From Bacteroidota bacterium (GTDB lineage: Bacteria > Bacteroidota > Bacteroidia > NS11-12g > UBA9320): 64,000 nucleotides of DNA. Both the position numbers and the translations under genes were made by a program. The stretch lies in contig JABWCE010000011.1 in the NCBI GenBank assembly GCA_013359235.1, positions 1-64,000 of the forward strand, given 5' to 3'. Position 1 is the first letter of the stretch, and every line of letters starts with the position of its first letter. Below are positions 53,781-62,371 of the stretch, one piece after another. A model generated the notes under the pieces. That model was not told the origin of the DNA. It saw only the letters and a list, made by a program, of their open reading frames with translations, and searched no databases.

Positions 53781-55538
53781 ATGAAATTTTTTACAAAAGG
53801 AAAAGCGATTATTAAATTAACACTGTTTCTTCTTTTATTTTCATGGTTGAACTCTGCATTTTCTACTGAATTAAAAGAAAGTATTACCGGCAAACCTGTA
53901 GATGATGCCACAATTACCGCAGGAAAACAATTGTTTGAAAGTAAATGTATGAGTTGTCATTCATTGAACAATAAACTTGTGGGACCGGCACTAAAAGATG
54001 TACAAAAAAGAAGAAGTTATGATTGGTTATTAAATTGGATTAAAGACAATGAATCATTAAGAAAAAGCGGGGATAAAGATGCAATAGCAATATTTGAAGA
54101 GTACAACAAATTGCCTATGCAGTCATTTAAAGACCTTAAAGATGACGAGATAGCATCAATTATTATGTTCATAGAAAATGCCGGTGTAACTAATGCTGCT
54201 GCTACACCTGGCAAAACTACCGAAAGTACAGAACCTGTAAAAGTTGATAAAAGCACATCAAACAAAATAAATTGGTTGATTTTTATTTTAGTTATAGTAT
54301 TGCTGGCTATAATTATTTTACTGATTAACATTACGGACCGTGTTAATGAATTGGGAGGAAAAGAAATAGTTAGATGGGATAGAATTAATGCCTTTTTGCT
54401 CATAGCCATTTTAATTCTTGGAATGGGTGCTGCATTTTGGGAGTTTTTTGTTCATGGAAAATTAATAATGTCTGAACCCGCAAGTGAATATGGGCGTAAA
54501 ACAGACAGAATGTTTTATATAACTTTATTATTGACAGGTATAGTATTTGTAATTACCGAAATTTTATTGTTTTGGTTTGCTTTTAAGTACAGAAAAAGGA
54601 AAGGAACCAAAGCATATTATTATCCTCATAACAACAAACTCGAAGTAATATGGACATTGATACCGGCAGTAGTACTTACATCACTGGTAATTAGCGGACT
54701 TGTGACATGGAGAAAAATAACCAATAATCCCGAAAGAGATAAATTTAATATTGAAATATTTGGTTATCAATTTGGATGGACAGCCCGCTATCCGGGAAAC
54801 GATGGAAAACTTGGAAATTCAAACTGGAACCTTATTTCTAATGATAACCTACTGGGAGTAGCAATAAAGAGTAAAGCTACACAACTTATACCTGAACTTG
54901 AAAATGAAGTTACAGATTTGGAAAAAGAACTTAATGCGTTACCAAATAAACTTGAAGAGCTGAAGGCTGAAATGGGTGGATTGACAGGCGAAGATTTAAA
55001 ATTAAAACAATCTAAAATTGATGAAATTGAATGTGGAGTAGCAGCATCAGAACTTAGCAAAAAAATTAAAAATCGTAAAATTCAAATTCAAAGAATAAAA
55101 AAATCATTGACTAACAAAAATGCCGACGAATTTTATAATACTGCAGCTAATGACGATATTATTGTAAACAATGAAATTCATTTACCGGTAAACAAAACCA
55201 TAACTTTAAAATTCAGAGGAAGAGATGTTATACATTCAGCATATATGTATTATTTCAGAACTCAGATAAATGTTGTTCCGGGTTTGCCAACAGAAATAGT
55301 TTTTAAGCCAATTGTTACCACAAATGAACAACGTAAAAAACTCAATAAGCCAGATTTTGATTACTATCTAATTTGTGCCAAAATATGCGGTACTGGTCAT
55401 TTTAATATGAAACTTAAAATTGTAGTAGATACTGAAGAAGACTATAATAAATGGATAAAATCACAACCAGCATCATTTGCAGATATTATTCAAAACTCAA
55501 ATAACAAAAACATAAATTCACTTACATTTACAAATTAA
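53781..55538 (+). CDS. ctaC: Cytochrome c oxidase subunit II with N-terminal cytochrome c domain and coiled-coil insert
   Basis: 585 residues. A signal peptide (1-28) precedes a class I cytochrome c domain with CMSCH at 56-60 and a likely Met ligand at 113. Four membrane helices follow (about 164-184, 203-223, 245-268, 287-310), two more than the classic subunit II. The cupredoxin domain begins at FGYQFGWTARYPG. Within it lies a charged heptad-like segment, residues about 365-445 (LENEVTDLEKELNALPNKLE), absent from usual subunits. CuA ligands follow: His485 in RDVIHSAYMY, and Cys532, Cys536, His540 and Met543 in CAKICGTGHFNM. It takes electrons from a donor and passes them to subunit I. Subunit I starts 5 bp later. 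Confidence 0.92.
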   Translation: MKFFTKGKAIIKLTLFLLLFSWLNSAFSTELKESITGKPVDDATITAGKQLFESKCMSCHSLNNKLVGPALKDVQKRRSYDWLLNWIKDNESLRKSGDKDAIAIFEEYNKLPMQSFKDLKDDEIASIIMFIENAGVTNAAATPGKTTESTEPVKVDKSTSNKINWLIFILVIVLLAIIILLINITDRVNELGGKEIVRWDRINAFLLIAILILGMGAAFWEFFVHGKLIMSEPASEYGRKTDRMFYITLLLTGIVFVITEILLFWFAFKYRKRKGTKAYYYPHNNKLEVIWTLIPAVVLTSLVISGLVTWRKITNNPERDKFNIEIFGYQFGWTARYPGNDGKLGNSNWNLISNDNLLGVAIKSKATQLIPELENEVTDLEKELNALPNKLEELKAEMGGLTGEDLKLKQSKIDEIECGVAASELSKKIKNRKIQIQRIKKSLTNKNADEFYNTAANDDIIVNNEIHLPVNKTITLKFRGRDVIHSAYMYYFRTQINVVPGLPTEIVFKPIVTTNEQRKKLNKPDFDYYLICAKICGTGHFNMKLKIVVDTEEDYNKWIKSQPASFADIIQNSNNKNINSLTFTN

Positions 55539-55543
55539 GAAAA

Positions 55544-57442
55544 ATGATTAGTACAGCCGAAAATCTAAATCATTCTGATGCCGAACATACACATACGCAT
55601 CACAAAGAGAATTTTATAACCAAATACATATTCTCGCAAGATCACAAAATGATATCAAAACAGTTTTTGATTACAGGTATTGTAATGGGCTGTCTTGGTA
55701 TGATAATGTCAGTTTTATTCAGGTTACAGCTTGCTTGGCCTGATACTGCATTTCCTATCCTCGAAACTCTACTTGGCAGCAAATGGGCACCCGGAGGTAA
55801 ACTTGACCCCGCCTTTTATATGGGATTGGTTACAATACATGGAACAATAATGGTATTTTTTGTACTTACTGCAGGACTTAGCGGTACTTTCAGCAACCTT
55901 TTAATTCCTTTACAATGTGGTGCAAGAGATATGGCATCGCCATTTGTAAATATGCTTTCGTATTGGTTTTTCTTTTTGTCATCAATTACATTGATGGCGA
56001 GTTTTTACATTGAATCAGGACCTGCTACTGTAGGTTGGACAATTTATCCGCCACTTAGTGCCTTGCCAAAAGCAATGCCCGGAGCCGGACTCGGAATGAC
56101 TTTGTGGCTTGTGGCAATGGTATTTTTTATTGTATCAGCTTTGTTGGGTGGAATTAATTATATTTCTACCATATTGAATATGCGTACAAAAGGTATGGCA
56201 ATGAATAGATTGCCGCTTACTATTTGGGCATTTTTGTTTACAGCAGTATTAGGTTTACTTACATTTCCTGTATTATTGGGAGGTGCATTATTATTAATTT
56301 TTGACAGAAGTTTTGGAACAAGTTTTTACTTGAGCGATATTTTCCTCAATGGCGAAGGAGCTTTGGCAAACAGCGGTGGTAGCCCTATACTTTTCCAGCA
56401 TTTATTCTGGTTTTTGGGACACCCCGAAGTTTATATCATTATTTTGCCTGCACTTGGTATTACATCAGAAATAATAGCAGTAAACTCAAGAAAACCAATT
56501 TTTGGTTATCCTGCAATGGTAATTTCTATAACTGCAATTGCATTTTTATCTTTCATAGTTTGGGGACATCACATGTTTATTACAGGCATGAATCCATTGC
56601 TGGGCCTGGTATTTATGATTTTTACATTAATAATTGCAGTGCCTTCGGCAGTAAAATCATTCAATTATTTAGCAACTCTTTGGCGAGGGAATATACATTT
56701 CACCCCGCAAATGCTTTTTGCTATTGGGCTTGTTTCATTTTTTATAAGTGGTGGACTTACCGGTTTGTTTTTAGGCAATGCTGCTATTGATATCCAATTG
56801 CACGATACATATTTTGTTGTAGCTCATTTCCATATAGTAATGGGTTGTGCAGCTATTTTTGGTATGATGGCAGGCATTTATCACTGGTTCCCCAGATTAT
56901 ATGGACGAACCATGAACAAAACACTTGGTTACATTCATTTTTGGCTGACATTTATATCGGCATATCTTGTTTTTTTCCCTATGCATTTTATTGGTCTTGC
57001 AGGTGTGCCTCGTAGATATTATCAGTTTTCTGTTTTACCCGAATTCGGCATTTGGAACGATGTAAACGAACTTATAACAGTAGCTGCAATAATTGGTGCT
57101 GCTGCACAAATTTTCTTTTTATACAATTTCTTTTCAAGCATTTTCAAAGGTAAAAAATCCGAACAAAATCCATGGAAGTCAAATACACTTGAATGGACTG
57201 CTCCTGTTGAAAGAATACACGGAAACTGGCACGGTGAAATACCCGAAGTACATCGTTGGGCTTACGATTACAGCAAACCAGGCTTTGATGAAGATTTTGT
57301 TCCACAAACAGTTCCTATGAAAGACAATGAAGAAGAAATGGCTTATAAACATGTAACTTCTGTAAAAAACAATGATGAAAACAATTACGCAATGAATTTT
57401 TCTTCGTTGGTTTTAAATTGGCTCGGATTAAAAAAATCTTAA
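55544..57442 (+). CDS. ctaD: Cytochrome c oxidase subunit I
   Basis: 632 residues with at least twelve membrane helices. Heme and copper ligands are seen in VTIHGTIMVFFVL, the cross-linked WFLGHPEVYIIILPALG, WGHHMFITGMNP, and DTYFVVAHFHIVMG. The N-terminus is His-rich (HSDAEHTHTHHKEN). A C-terminal soluble stretch (AYDYSKPGFDEDFVPQTVP) is common in Bacteroidota. It reduces oxygen to water and pumps protons. The ctaB gene follows after 1 bp. Confidence 0.97.
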   Translation: MISTAENLNHSDAEHTHTHHKENFITKYIFSQDHKMISKQFLITGIVMGCLGMIMSVLFRLQLAWPDTAFPILETLLGSKWAPGGKLDPAFYMGLVTIHGTIMVFFVLTAGLSGTFSNLLIPLQCGARDMASPFVNMLSYWFFFLSSITLMASFYIESGPATVGWTIYPPLSALPKAMPGAGLGMTLWLVAMVFFIVSALLGGINYISTILNMRTKGMAMNRLPLTIWAFLFTAVLGLLTFPVLLGGALLLIFDRSFGTSFYLSDIFLNGEGALANSGGSPILFQHLFWFLGHPEVYIIILPALGITSEIIAVNSRKPIFGYPAMVISITAIAFLSFIVWGHHMFITGMNPLLGLVFMIFTLIIAVPSAVKSFNYLATLWRGNIHFTPQMLFAIGLVSFFISGGLTGLFLGNAAIDIQLHDTYFVVAHFHIVMGCAAIFGMMAGIYHWFPRLYGRTMNKTLGYIHFWLTFISAYLVFFPMHFIGLAGVPRRYYQFSVLPEFGIWNDVNELITVAAIIGAAAQIFFLYNFFSSIFKGKKSEQNPWKSNTLEWTAPVERIHGNWHGEIPEVHRWAYDYSKPGFDEDFVPQTVPMKDNEEEMAYKHVTSVKNNDENNYAMNFSSLVLNWLGLKKS

Positions 57443-57443
57443 A

Positions 57444-58337
57444 ATGTTAAAATCTATAGCATTAAATAAAACTTCTGGTTTTGCAACCAAGCTAAAAGAT
57501 TACTTGCTACTTGTAAAACTAAGGCTTACTATCTCTGTAGTAGTATCAGCAGTTCTCGGATATTTAATTGCTATTGGTTCAGGTTTTGAAATTAATGCAA
57601 TAATTGCACTATCAATAGGCGGTTTGCTTGTAGTTGGCTCGGCAAATGGGATTAATCAAATAATTGAAAAAGATTTTGACAGCAAAATGATAAGGACCAA
57701 TAACCGCCCTTTGGCCACAAACAGAATGACTGTATTCGAAGCAGCATTGTTTTGCATAATTACAGGGGTTGCAGGAGTTTATATTCTCGGAACTTTTTTA
57801 AACCAACTTAGTGCAATTCTTGGTTTTATTTCACTCATATCTTATGGATTTTTTTACACCCCTTTAAAAAGATTTTCATCAATAGCAGTTTATATTGGTG
57901 CAATTCCGGGAGCCATCCCTCCTATGTTGGGTTGGGTTGCAGCAACAGGTAAATTAGAAATTGGAGCAGCAATATTGTTTGCTATTCAGTTTTTATGGCA
58001 ATTCCCACATTTTTGGGCTATTGCATGGTTACTTGACGAAGACTACAAAAGAGCAGGCTATAATTTATTACCATCAAAAAGTGGAAAATCAAAATTATCA
58101 GCATTTATTGTTTTTATCTTTACACTTGCACTAATACCCCTCTCGGCATTGCCATATTTTATAGGTATTGCGGGGATAGGTTCATTAATACCTATTTTGA
58201 TATTAGGAATTTTAATTTCATTTTTTGCATTTAAACTTTATAAAACTTTAGAAAAAAATGATGCAAAAAAACTTATGTTTTTTTCTATTTTATATAATAC
58301 GGCAGTACTTTTAATTTTATTCATTGACAAGTTATGA
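57444..58337 (+). CDS. ctaB: Heme O synthase (protoheme IX farnesyltransferase)
   Basis: 297 residues, a UbiA-type membrane prenyltransferase with about eight helices. The prenyl-diphosphate motif is NQIIEKDFDSKM followed by RTNNRPLATNRM. The second aspartate region is AWLLDEDYKRAGYNLLPSKS. It converts heme B to heme O for the oxidase encoded around it. ctaA, for heme A, is not in this window. Its end overlaps the next gene by 4 bp. Confidence 0.94.
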   Translation: MLKSIALNKTSGFATKLKDYLLLVKLRLTISVVVSAVLGYLIAIGSGFEINAIIALSIGGLLVVGSANGINQIIEKDFDSKMIRTNNRPLATNRMTVFEAALFCIITGVAGVYILGTFLNQLSAILGFISLISYGFFYTPLKRFSSIAVYIGAIPGAIPPMLGWVAATGKLEIGAAILFAIQFLWQFPHFWAIAWLLDEDYKRAGYNLLPSKSGKSKLSAFIVFIFTLALIPLSALPYFIGIAGIGSLIPILILGILISFFAFKLYKTLEKNDAKKLMFFSILYNTAVLLILFIDKL

Positions 58338-58918
58338 AAAATATTACTATAAACTCTAACGATACTACTAAGGTAAATCCAAAAAAATTTGTTTTATGGC
58401 TTATTATTATAGCCATTATTATGTTTTTTGCAGGTTTAACAAGTGCTTATCTGGTAAGAAAAGGCGAGGGTAACTGGCTCAACTTTAAACTACCACTTGA
58501 ATTTATTTTGAGTACAGGAGTTATTATTTTAAGCAGTATAAGCCTTTTGTTTGCAAAAAAAGCTTCGGTAAATGACAAATTAAGTTCTATAAAAATAGGG
58601 CTTTTTATAACTTTAATTTTAGGATTATTATTTTGCTACCTTCAATATTTAGGTTGGGTAAACATGAATTCGCAAAATTTATATTTTTCTTACGAAGAAA
58701 ACAGTGATAAAATATCAGCAACTTTTATTTATGCTTTAAGCGGCTTGCATGTATTACACGTACTTGCAGGTATAATTTTTATTATTGCAATATTTATTAA
58801 ATCAATTTTTAATAAAATAAACTCACATAATCTGTTGCCTATTGAGCTTTGCAGCATTTATTGGCATTTTATAGGCATAGTTTGGATTTATCTTTTTATA
58901 TTTTTTAATATTTCATAA
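58334..58918 (+). CDS. Heme-copper oxidase subunit III family protein (first copy)
   Basis: 194 residues with five membrane helices, and HVLHVLAGIIFIIAIFIKSI and IYWHFIGIVWIYLFIFFNI as subunit III-like segments. It is shorter than the second copy and lacks the two-helix N-terminal bundle of classic subunit III. It probably sits beside subunit I. The tandem arrangement with a longer subunit III gene is known from related operons. Confidence 0.85.
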   Translation: MKNITINSNDTTKVNPKKFVLWLIIIAIIMFFAGLTSAYLVRKGEGNWLNFKLPLEFILSTGVIILSSISLLFAKKASVNDKLSSIKIGLFITLILGLLFCYLQYLGWVNMNSQNLYFSYEENSDKISATFIYALSGLHVLHVLAGIIFIIAIFIKSIFNKINSHNLLPIELCSIYWHFIGIVWIYLFIFFNIS

Positions 58919-58928
58919 AAAAAACGAC

Positions 58929-59687
58929 ATGACTTCAAATACTTCAGCAGTAAATTCAAAAACTTGGGCAGGCGGAAGATCGCCTTTCAAAATCAGTTAT
59001 GGAAAACTAATGATGTGGATTTTTCTCTTATCAGATGTTTTTACATTTTCATCATTGCTAATCGGATATGGAACGGTGCGTTTCAGCTACACCTCAGCAC
59101 CCGAATTACCAGAAACCCAAAAAGTATCTCCAATGTCACACGTTGGACACGATTTTGTTGAAAAAATGCAAAACACAGGTATTTTTTCAGAAGACCACTG
59201 GCCTTCGGCTGATTTGGTTTTCAATCATTTTCCTTTCCTGCATGGCGTTCACCTGCCATTGATGTTTGTGAGTTTGATGACATTTATTCTTATTTTCAGT
59301 TCGGTAACAATGGTTCTTGCTGTTGAAGCAGGTCAAAGAAAAGACCAAAGCAATGTAGCAAAATATATGCTTTACACCATTGTTGGAGGTATTGCATTTC
59401 TTAGCTGCCAGGCATGGGAATGGACACAATTTATTGGAGAGGGAAGTTCGCTTTTTTCAAATCCATTTGGTCCGTCACAATTTGCTGCATTATTTTTTAT
59501 AGTTACCGGGTTCCATGGTTTTCACGTTTTGAGTGGGGTAGTCATTAATATTATAGTTTACTTCAATACATTAAAAGGCACTTACGAAAAACGCGGTCAT
59601 TACGAAATGATTGAAAAAGTTGGTCTTTACTGGCATTTTGTTGACCTTGTATGGGTATTTGTATTTACATTCTTCTATCTAATTTAA
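58929..59687 (+). CDS. ctaE: Cytochrome c oxidase subunit III (second copy)
   Basis: 252 residues. It begins with a soluble stretch and SYGKLMMWIFLLSDVFTFSS, contains a long periplasmic insert (about 60-95) before the third helix, and has the signature ALFFIVTGFHGFHVLSGVV and VGLYWHFVDLVWVFVFTFF. It stabilises subunit I and its proton uptake. It starts 10 bp after the first copy. The symbol is by family position. Confidence 0.9.
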   Translation: MTSNTSAVNSKTWAGGRSPFKISYGKLMMWIFLLSDVFTFSSLLIGYGTVRFSYTSAPELPETQKVSPMSHVGHDFVEKMQNTGIFSEDHWPSADLVFNHFPFLHGVHLPLMFVSLMTFILIFSSVTMVLAVEAGQRKDQSNVAKYMLYTIVGGIAFLSCQAWEWTQFIGEGSSLFSNPFGPSQFAALFFIVTGFHGFHVLSGVVINIIVYFNTLKGTYEKRGHYEMIEKVGLYWHFVDLVWVFVFTFFYLI

Positions 59688-59709
59688 ATATTTTAAAAAC
59701 TAAAAAAAC

Positions 59710-60045
59710 ATGAACAACAATAAAATTGAAAATTACGACCCAATTACTTTTGTGCCCCAAACAGAGAGTCATGGTACAAAAGACATCTGGAAAACCCTAA
59801 TTATTTTATCACTCATTACAGTTTTAGATATTATTCTATATTTTGTAATGCCGGTAAGTATGTTTCGCAATGTGGTTTTTATATTTTTCGGTCTTGTAAA
59901 AGCTTACTATATAGTAGGTTCGTTTATGCACCTGAAACATGAAAAATTTGAACTTATACTTATGATTCTTGTTCCATCAGTATTTATAATTGCCCTCGTT
60001 TCGGGAATGTTGTACGATGGCAATTTCTGGCTTTCATTTAAATGA
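59710..60045 (+). CDS. Cytochrome c oxidase subunit IV-like protein
   Basis: 111 residues with three membrane helices (about 27-47, 54-72, 83-103). The segment GLVKAYYIVGSFMHLKHEKF is typical of the prokaryotic subunit IV family. It is small and stabilising. Its end overlaps the SCO1 gene by 4 bp. Confidence 0.85.
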   Translation: MNNNKIENYDPITFVPQTESHGTKDIWKTLIILSLITVLDIILYFVMPVSMFRNVVFIFFGLVKAYYIVGSFMHLKHEKFELILMILVPSVFIIALVSGMLYDGNFWLSFK

Positions 60046-60686
60046 AAAAATCATACAAATACATTTTACTTGGAATAATTCTTATAGCACCTGTTGTATG
60101 GGGTTTAATATGGAAATACAGCAAGACTTCTTATAAAAAATTACCAGTTTTTGGCGATATTGAAATGACCGGAGATACCACACCATGGGTAATTCCAGAT
60201 TTTTCGTTTACAAACCAAAATAACCAAACCGTAACTCAAAATGATTTTAAAGGTAAAATATATGTTGCAAATTTCTTTTTCACATCATGTGCCGAAGTTT
60301 GCCCCAGAATGAACAGAAATCTTTTTACAATTTACGAAAAATACAAATCAAATCAGGATTTAAAATTTATTTCACACACAGTTGACCCTGAGTTTGATTC
60401 TGTTGAAGTATTAAAACAATATGCAAAAAAAATGCACGTTGACAACAACAAATGGTATTTTGTTACAGGCAACAAAAATCAACTTTATACATTAGCAATC
60501 GAGAGTTATAAAGCTGTGGCTGTAAGCCAAAACGATGACAGAGATTTTATTCATAGCGATAAACTTGTTTTGGTTGACAAAGAAAAACACATTAGAGGAT
60601 TTTACGATTCGCAAGATTATAAAGAAATTTTGAGGCTCGAAGACGATTTAAAAATTTTATTCAAAGAATACAGTGAAAAACTCTGA
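60042..60686 (+). CDS. SCO1/SenC copper chaperone
   Basis: 214 residues, one N-terminal membrane anchor (about 6-25), then a thioredoxin-like domain. The copper-binding CxxxC is in TSCAEVCPRMNRN and a likely His ligand is in FIHSDKLVLVDKEKHI. Substrate-like features include HTVDPEFDSVEVLKQYAKK. It delivers copper to the CuA centre of subunit II, coded in the same operon. It overlaps the DUF420 gene by 14 bp. Confidence 0.92.
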   Translation: MKKSYKYILLGIILIAPVVWGLIWKYSKTSYKKLPVFGDIEMTGDTTPWVIPDFSFTNQNNQTVTQNDFKGKIYVANFFFTSCAEVCPRMNRNLFTIYEKYKSNQDLKFISHTVDPEFDSVEVLKQYAKKMHVDNNKWYFVTGNKNQLYTLAIESYKAVAVSQNDDRDFIHSDKLVLVDKEKHIRGFYDSQDYKEILRLEDDLKILFKEYSEKL

Positions 60687-61218
60687 AAATAAAACAGTTT
60701 TAAAAATTATATCATCAGTATCTATTTTGCTTGTGTTATTTGTTTTATTGCTCAACCGCAGGTTTTTTCCCGCCCCATCAAATATTCCGTCTTTTGCTTA
60801 TTCATTACCTAAAATAAATGCCTTAATAAACTCATTGTGTTTAACATTGCTCATTTTTTCATTATATTTTGTAAAACAAAAAAAATACGAAATACATAAA
60901 AAGCTAAATTTAACAGCATTCGCACTTTCAGCTATTTTTTTAGTATCTTATACTACTTATCATTATTTTGTTCCCGAAACAAGTTTTGGCGGAGTTGGTT
61001 TTAAAAGAACCGTGTATTATTTTATTCTTACAAGCCACATTATCACATCAGTTTTACTTGTGCCACTTGCGCTATTTGCCTTTTATTTTGGTTTGAAAGG
61101 CAATAGGCCACTTCACAAAAAAATTGTGCGATGGGCTTATCCTGTTTGGGTTTATGTATCTATTACAGGCATTTTGGTATATTTGTTTTTATCACCGTAC
61201 TACAATTTTCCAGTATAG
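60673..61218 (+). CDS. DUF420-family membrane protein
   Basis: 181 residues with about five membrane helices. Conserved histidines appear in SYTTYHYFVPETSFGGVGFK, TSHIITSVLLVPLALFAFYF and RPLHKKIVRWAYPVWVYVS. The family is linked to cytochrome oxidase assembly by position in many genomes, but the reaction is not established. It overlaps the SCO1 gene. Confidence 0.85.
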   Translation: MKNSENKTVLKIISSVSILLVLFVLLLNRRFFPAPSNIPSFAYSLPKINALINSLCLTLLIFSLYFVKQKKYEIHKKLNLTAFALSAIFLVSYTTYHYFVPETSFGGVGFKRTVYYFILTSHIITSVLLVPLALFAFYFGLKGNRPLHKKIVRWAYPVWVYVSITGILVYLFLSPYYNFPV

Positions 61219-61221
61219 AAA

Positions 61222-61488
61222 ATGAAAATTCCAATTAAAAAAAATATTTTTAAGATTTTTCTTGTGATTTTATTAAGTTTAAATTCAATAAAACAAACTG
61301 TTAATGCCCAGTGCCCAATGTGCAAGGCAGCAGTAGAAAGTTCGATGAAAGACAAAAGTAATTCGAAAGGTAAAGGATTAAATCGTGGAATATTGTATCT
61401 GCTTGCTATGCCATATTTATTGGCAGGTGTTACAGGTGCAGGGTTTTACTATCGCTACAAAAAACGCAAAAGAATAATTGAGGAATAA
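61222..61488 (+). CDS. Small CxxC membrane protein at the end of the oxidase operon
   Basis: 88 residues. A signal peptide (about 1-29) is cut before QCPMC, placing a CPMC motif at the very N-terminus. A Lys/Ser-rich linker (SSMKDKSNSKGKGLN) leads to one membrane helix (ILYLLAMPYLLAGVTGAGFY) and a basic tail (YKKRKRIIEE). The protein should be held in the inner membrane with CPMC facing the periplasm. By position and motif it could help deliver copper or reduce thiols, but that is inference. It starts 3 bp after the DUF420 gene. Confidence 0.75.
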   Translation: MKIPIKKNIFKIFLVILLSLNSIKQTVNAQCPMCKAAVESSMKDKSNSKGKGLNRGILYLLAMPYLLAGVTGAGFYYRYKKRKRIIEE

Positions 61489-61527
61489 TTTTTTAGCTAA
61501 ACAAAATTCAAGTTTGATTTTTTGTAA

Positions 61528-61535
61528 TAAATTTG
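61528..61535 (+). promoter_or_regulatory. Candidate -7 element for the Thx gene
   Basis: TAAATTTG fits TAnnTTTG and lies 29 bp before the ATG at 61565. A -33 element at standard spacing was not seen. Confidence 0.4.
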
Positions 61536-61564
61536 CAACTTAAATTTTTAAAAAAATATATAAA

Positions 61565-61681
61565 ATGGGAAAAGGAGATAAAAAAACAGCAAAAGGCAAA
61601 AGGGTTATGGGTTCTTATGGAAATACTAGACCAAGACTTTCTAATATTATTAAGAAAAAAAATACAGAAGACAAAAAATAA
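61565..61681 (+). CDS. 30S ribosomal protein Thx
   Basis: 38 residues, starting MGKGDKKTAKGKRVMGSYGN, then TRPRLSNIIKKKNTEDKK and a TAA at 61679-61681. The start and the GKGDKK...GSYGxxRPR pattern match the very short Thx family, which binds in the head of the small ribosomal subunit. The overlapping longer frame at 61533-61730 lacks any family resemblance. The gene has its own candidate promoter. It ends 8 bp before the convergent pdxH stop. Confidence 0.85.
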   Translation: MGKGDKKTAKGKRVMGSYGNTRPRLSNIIKKKNTEDKK

Positions 61682-61705
61682 AAAAACTATTAAGGCTCAA
61701 GCCTT
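61682..61705 (-). terminator. Possible terminator of pdxH
   Basis: AAGGC/GCCTT (61692-61696 and 61701-61705) forms a short hairpin with loop TCAA. On the minus strand it is followed by a T-rich stretch (AATAGTTTTTTATTTTTT). It overlaps the pdxH stop codon. The stem is only 5 bp, so the call is weak. Confidence 0.4.
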
Positions 61706-62319
61706 TGATACGACCAGCGATTGTCTTTAAAAATGTATTTTATACGGTCGTGTAATCTGTTGGGACGACCTTGCCAAAATTCAATAAGTATAGGTTTTAT
61801 TATAAACCCTCCCCAATTCTTAGGGCGTTCGGGCATTTGGCTTAAATCATATTCTTCAAATCTTTTAAGAATTTCGTCACGGCTATTTACCGGACGACTT
61901 TGTCGGCTAATAATAGCTCCTATCTTGCTTCCCATAGGTCTTGAATTAAAGTAATTGTCGTTTTCTTCAAACGATAGTTTTATTGCTTTTCCCTCAATTC
62001 TCACTTGTCTTTCAATTTTACTCCAGTAAAAATTTAAAGAAACATTATTGTTAAGCTCTATTTCTCTACCTTTATCGCTTTGATAATTTGTATAAAAACT
62101 AAAACCTTTATTACTGTAATCTTTTAACAAAACTACTCTCGATCTCGGTTTGCGTTCGAGGCTTACAGTTGATAAAGTCATTGCATTTGGTTCAAGCACT
62201 TCTGTTTCGAGAGCAAATTTGAACCATGTATCAAAAAGTTCGATAGGGTTTTTTGTAAGGTTTTCTTCGAGCAACTCGTATTTGCTGTAATTTTCTCTTA
62301 AATCACTAATTGACAACAT
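61690..62319 (-). CDS. pdxH: Pyridoxamine 5'-phosphate oxidase
   Basis: 209 residues. It oxidises pyridoxamine or pyridoxine 5'-phosphate to pyridoxal 5'-phosphate with FMN. Signatures are NAMTLSTVSLERKPRSRVVL, FSFYTNYQSDKGREIELN, SRQSRPVNSRDEILKRFEE and the C-terminal EFWQGRPNRLHDRIKYIF. The length is standard. It is a single gene, convergent with Thx. Confidence 0.95.
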   Translation of the reverse strand: MLSISDLRENYSKYELLEENLTKNPIELFDTWFKFALETEVLEPNAMTLSTVSLERKPRSRVVLLKDYSNKGFSFYTNYQSDKGREIELNNNVSLNFYWSKIERQVRIEGKAIKLSFEENDNYFNSRPMGSKIGAIISRQSRPVNSRDEILKRFEEYDLSQMPERPKNWGGFIIKPILIEFWQGRPNRLHDRIKYIFKDNRWSYQRLEP

Positions 62320-62371
62320 TTGATTTTGCCTGCAAAGATAATAAGATTTTTTATAACAAATTATTTAGGCA

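Noticed and set aside
61533-61730. 65-codon frame overlapping the Thx gene
   Set aside because: It has Lys/Gln-rich low-complexity translation and overlaps pdxH; the 38-residue frame matches a known family instead.
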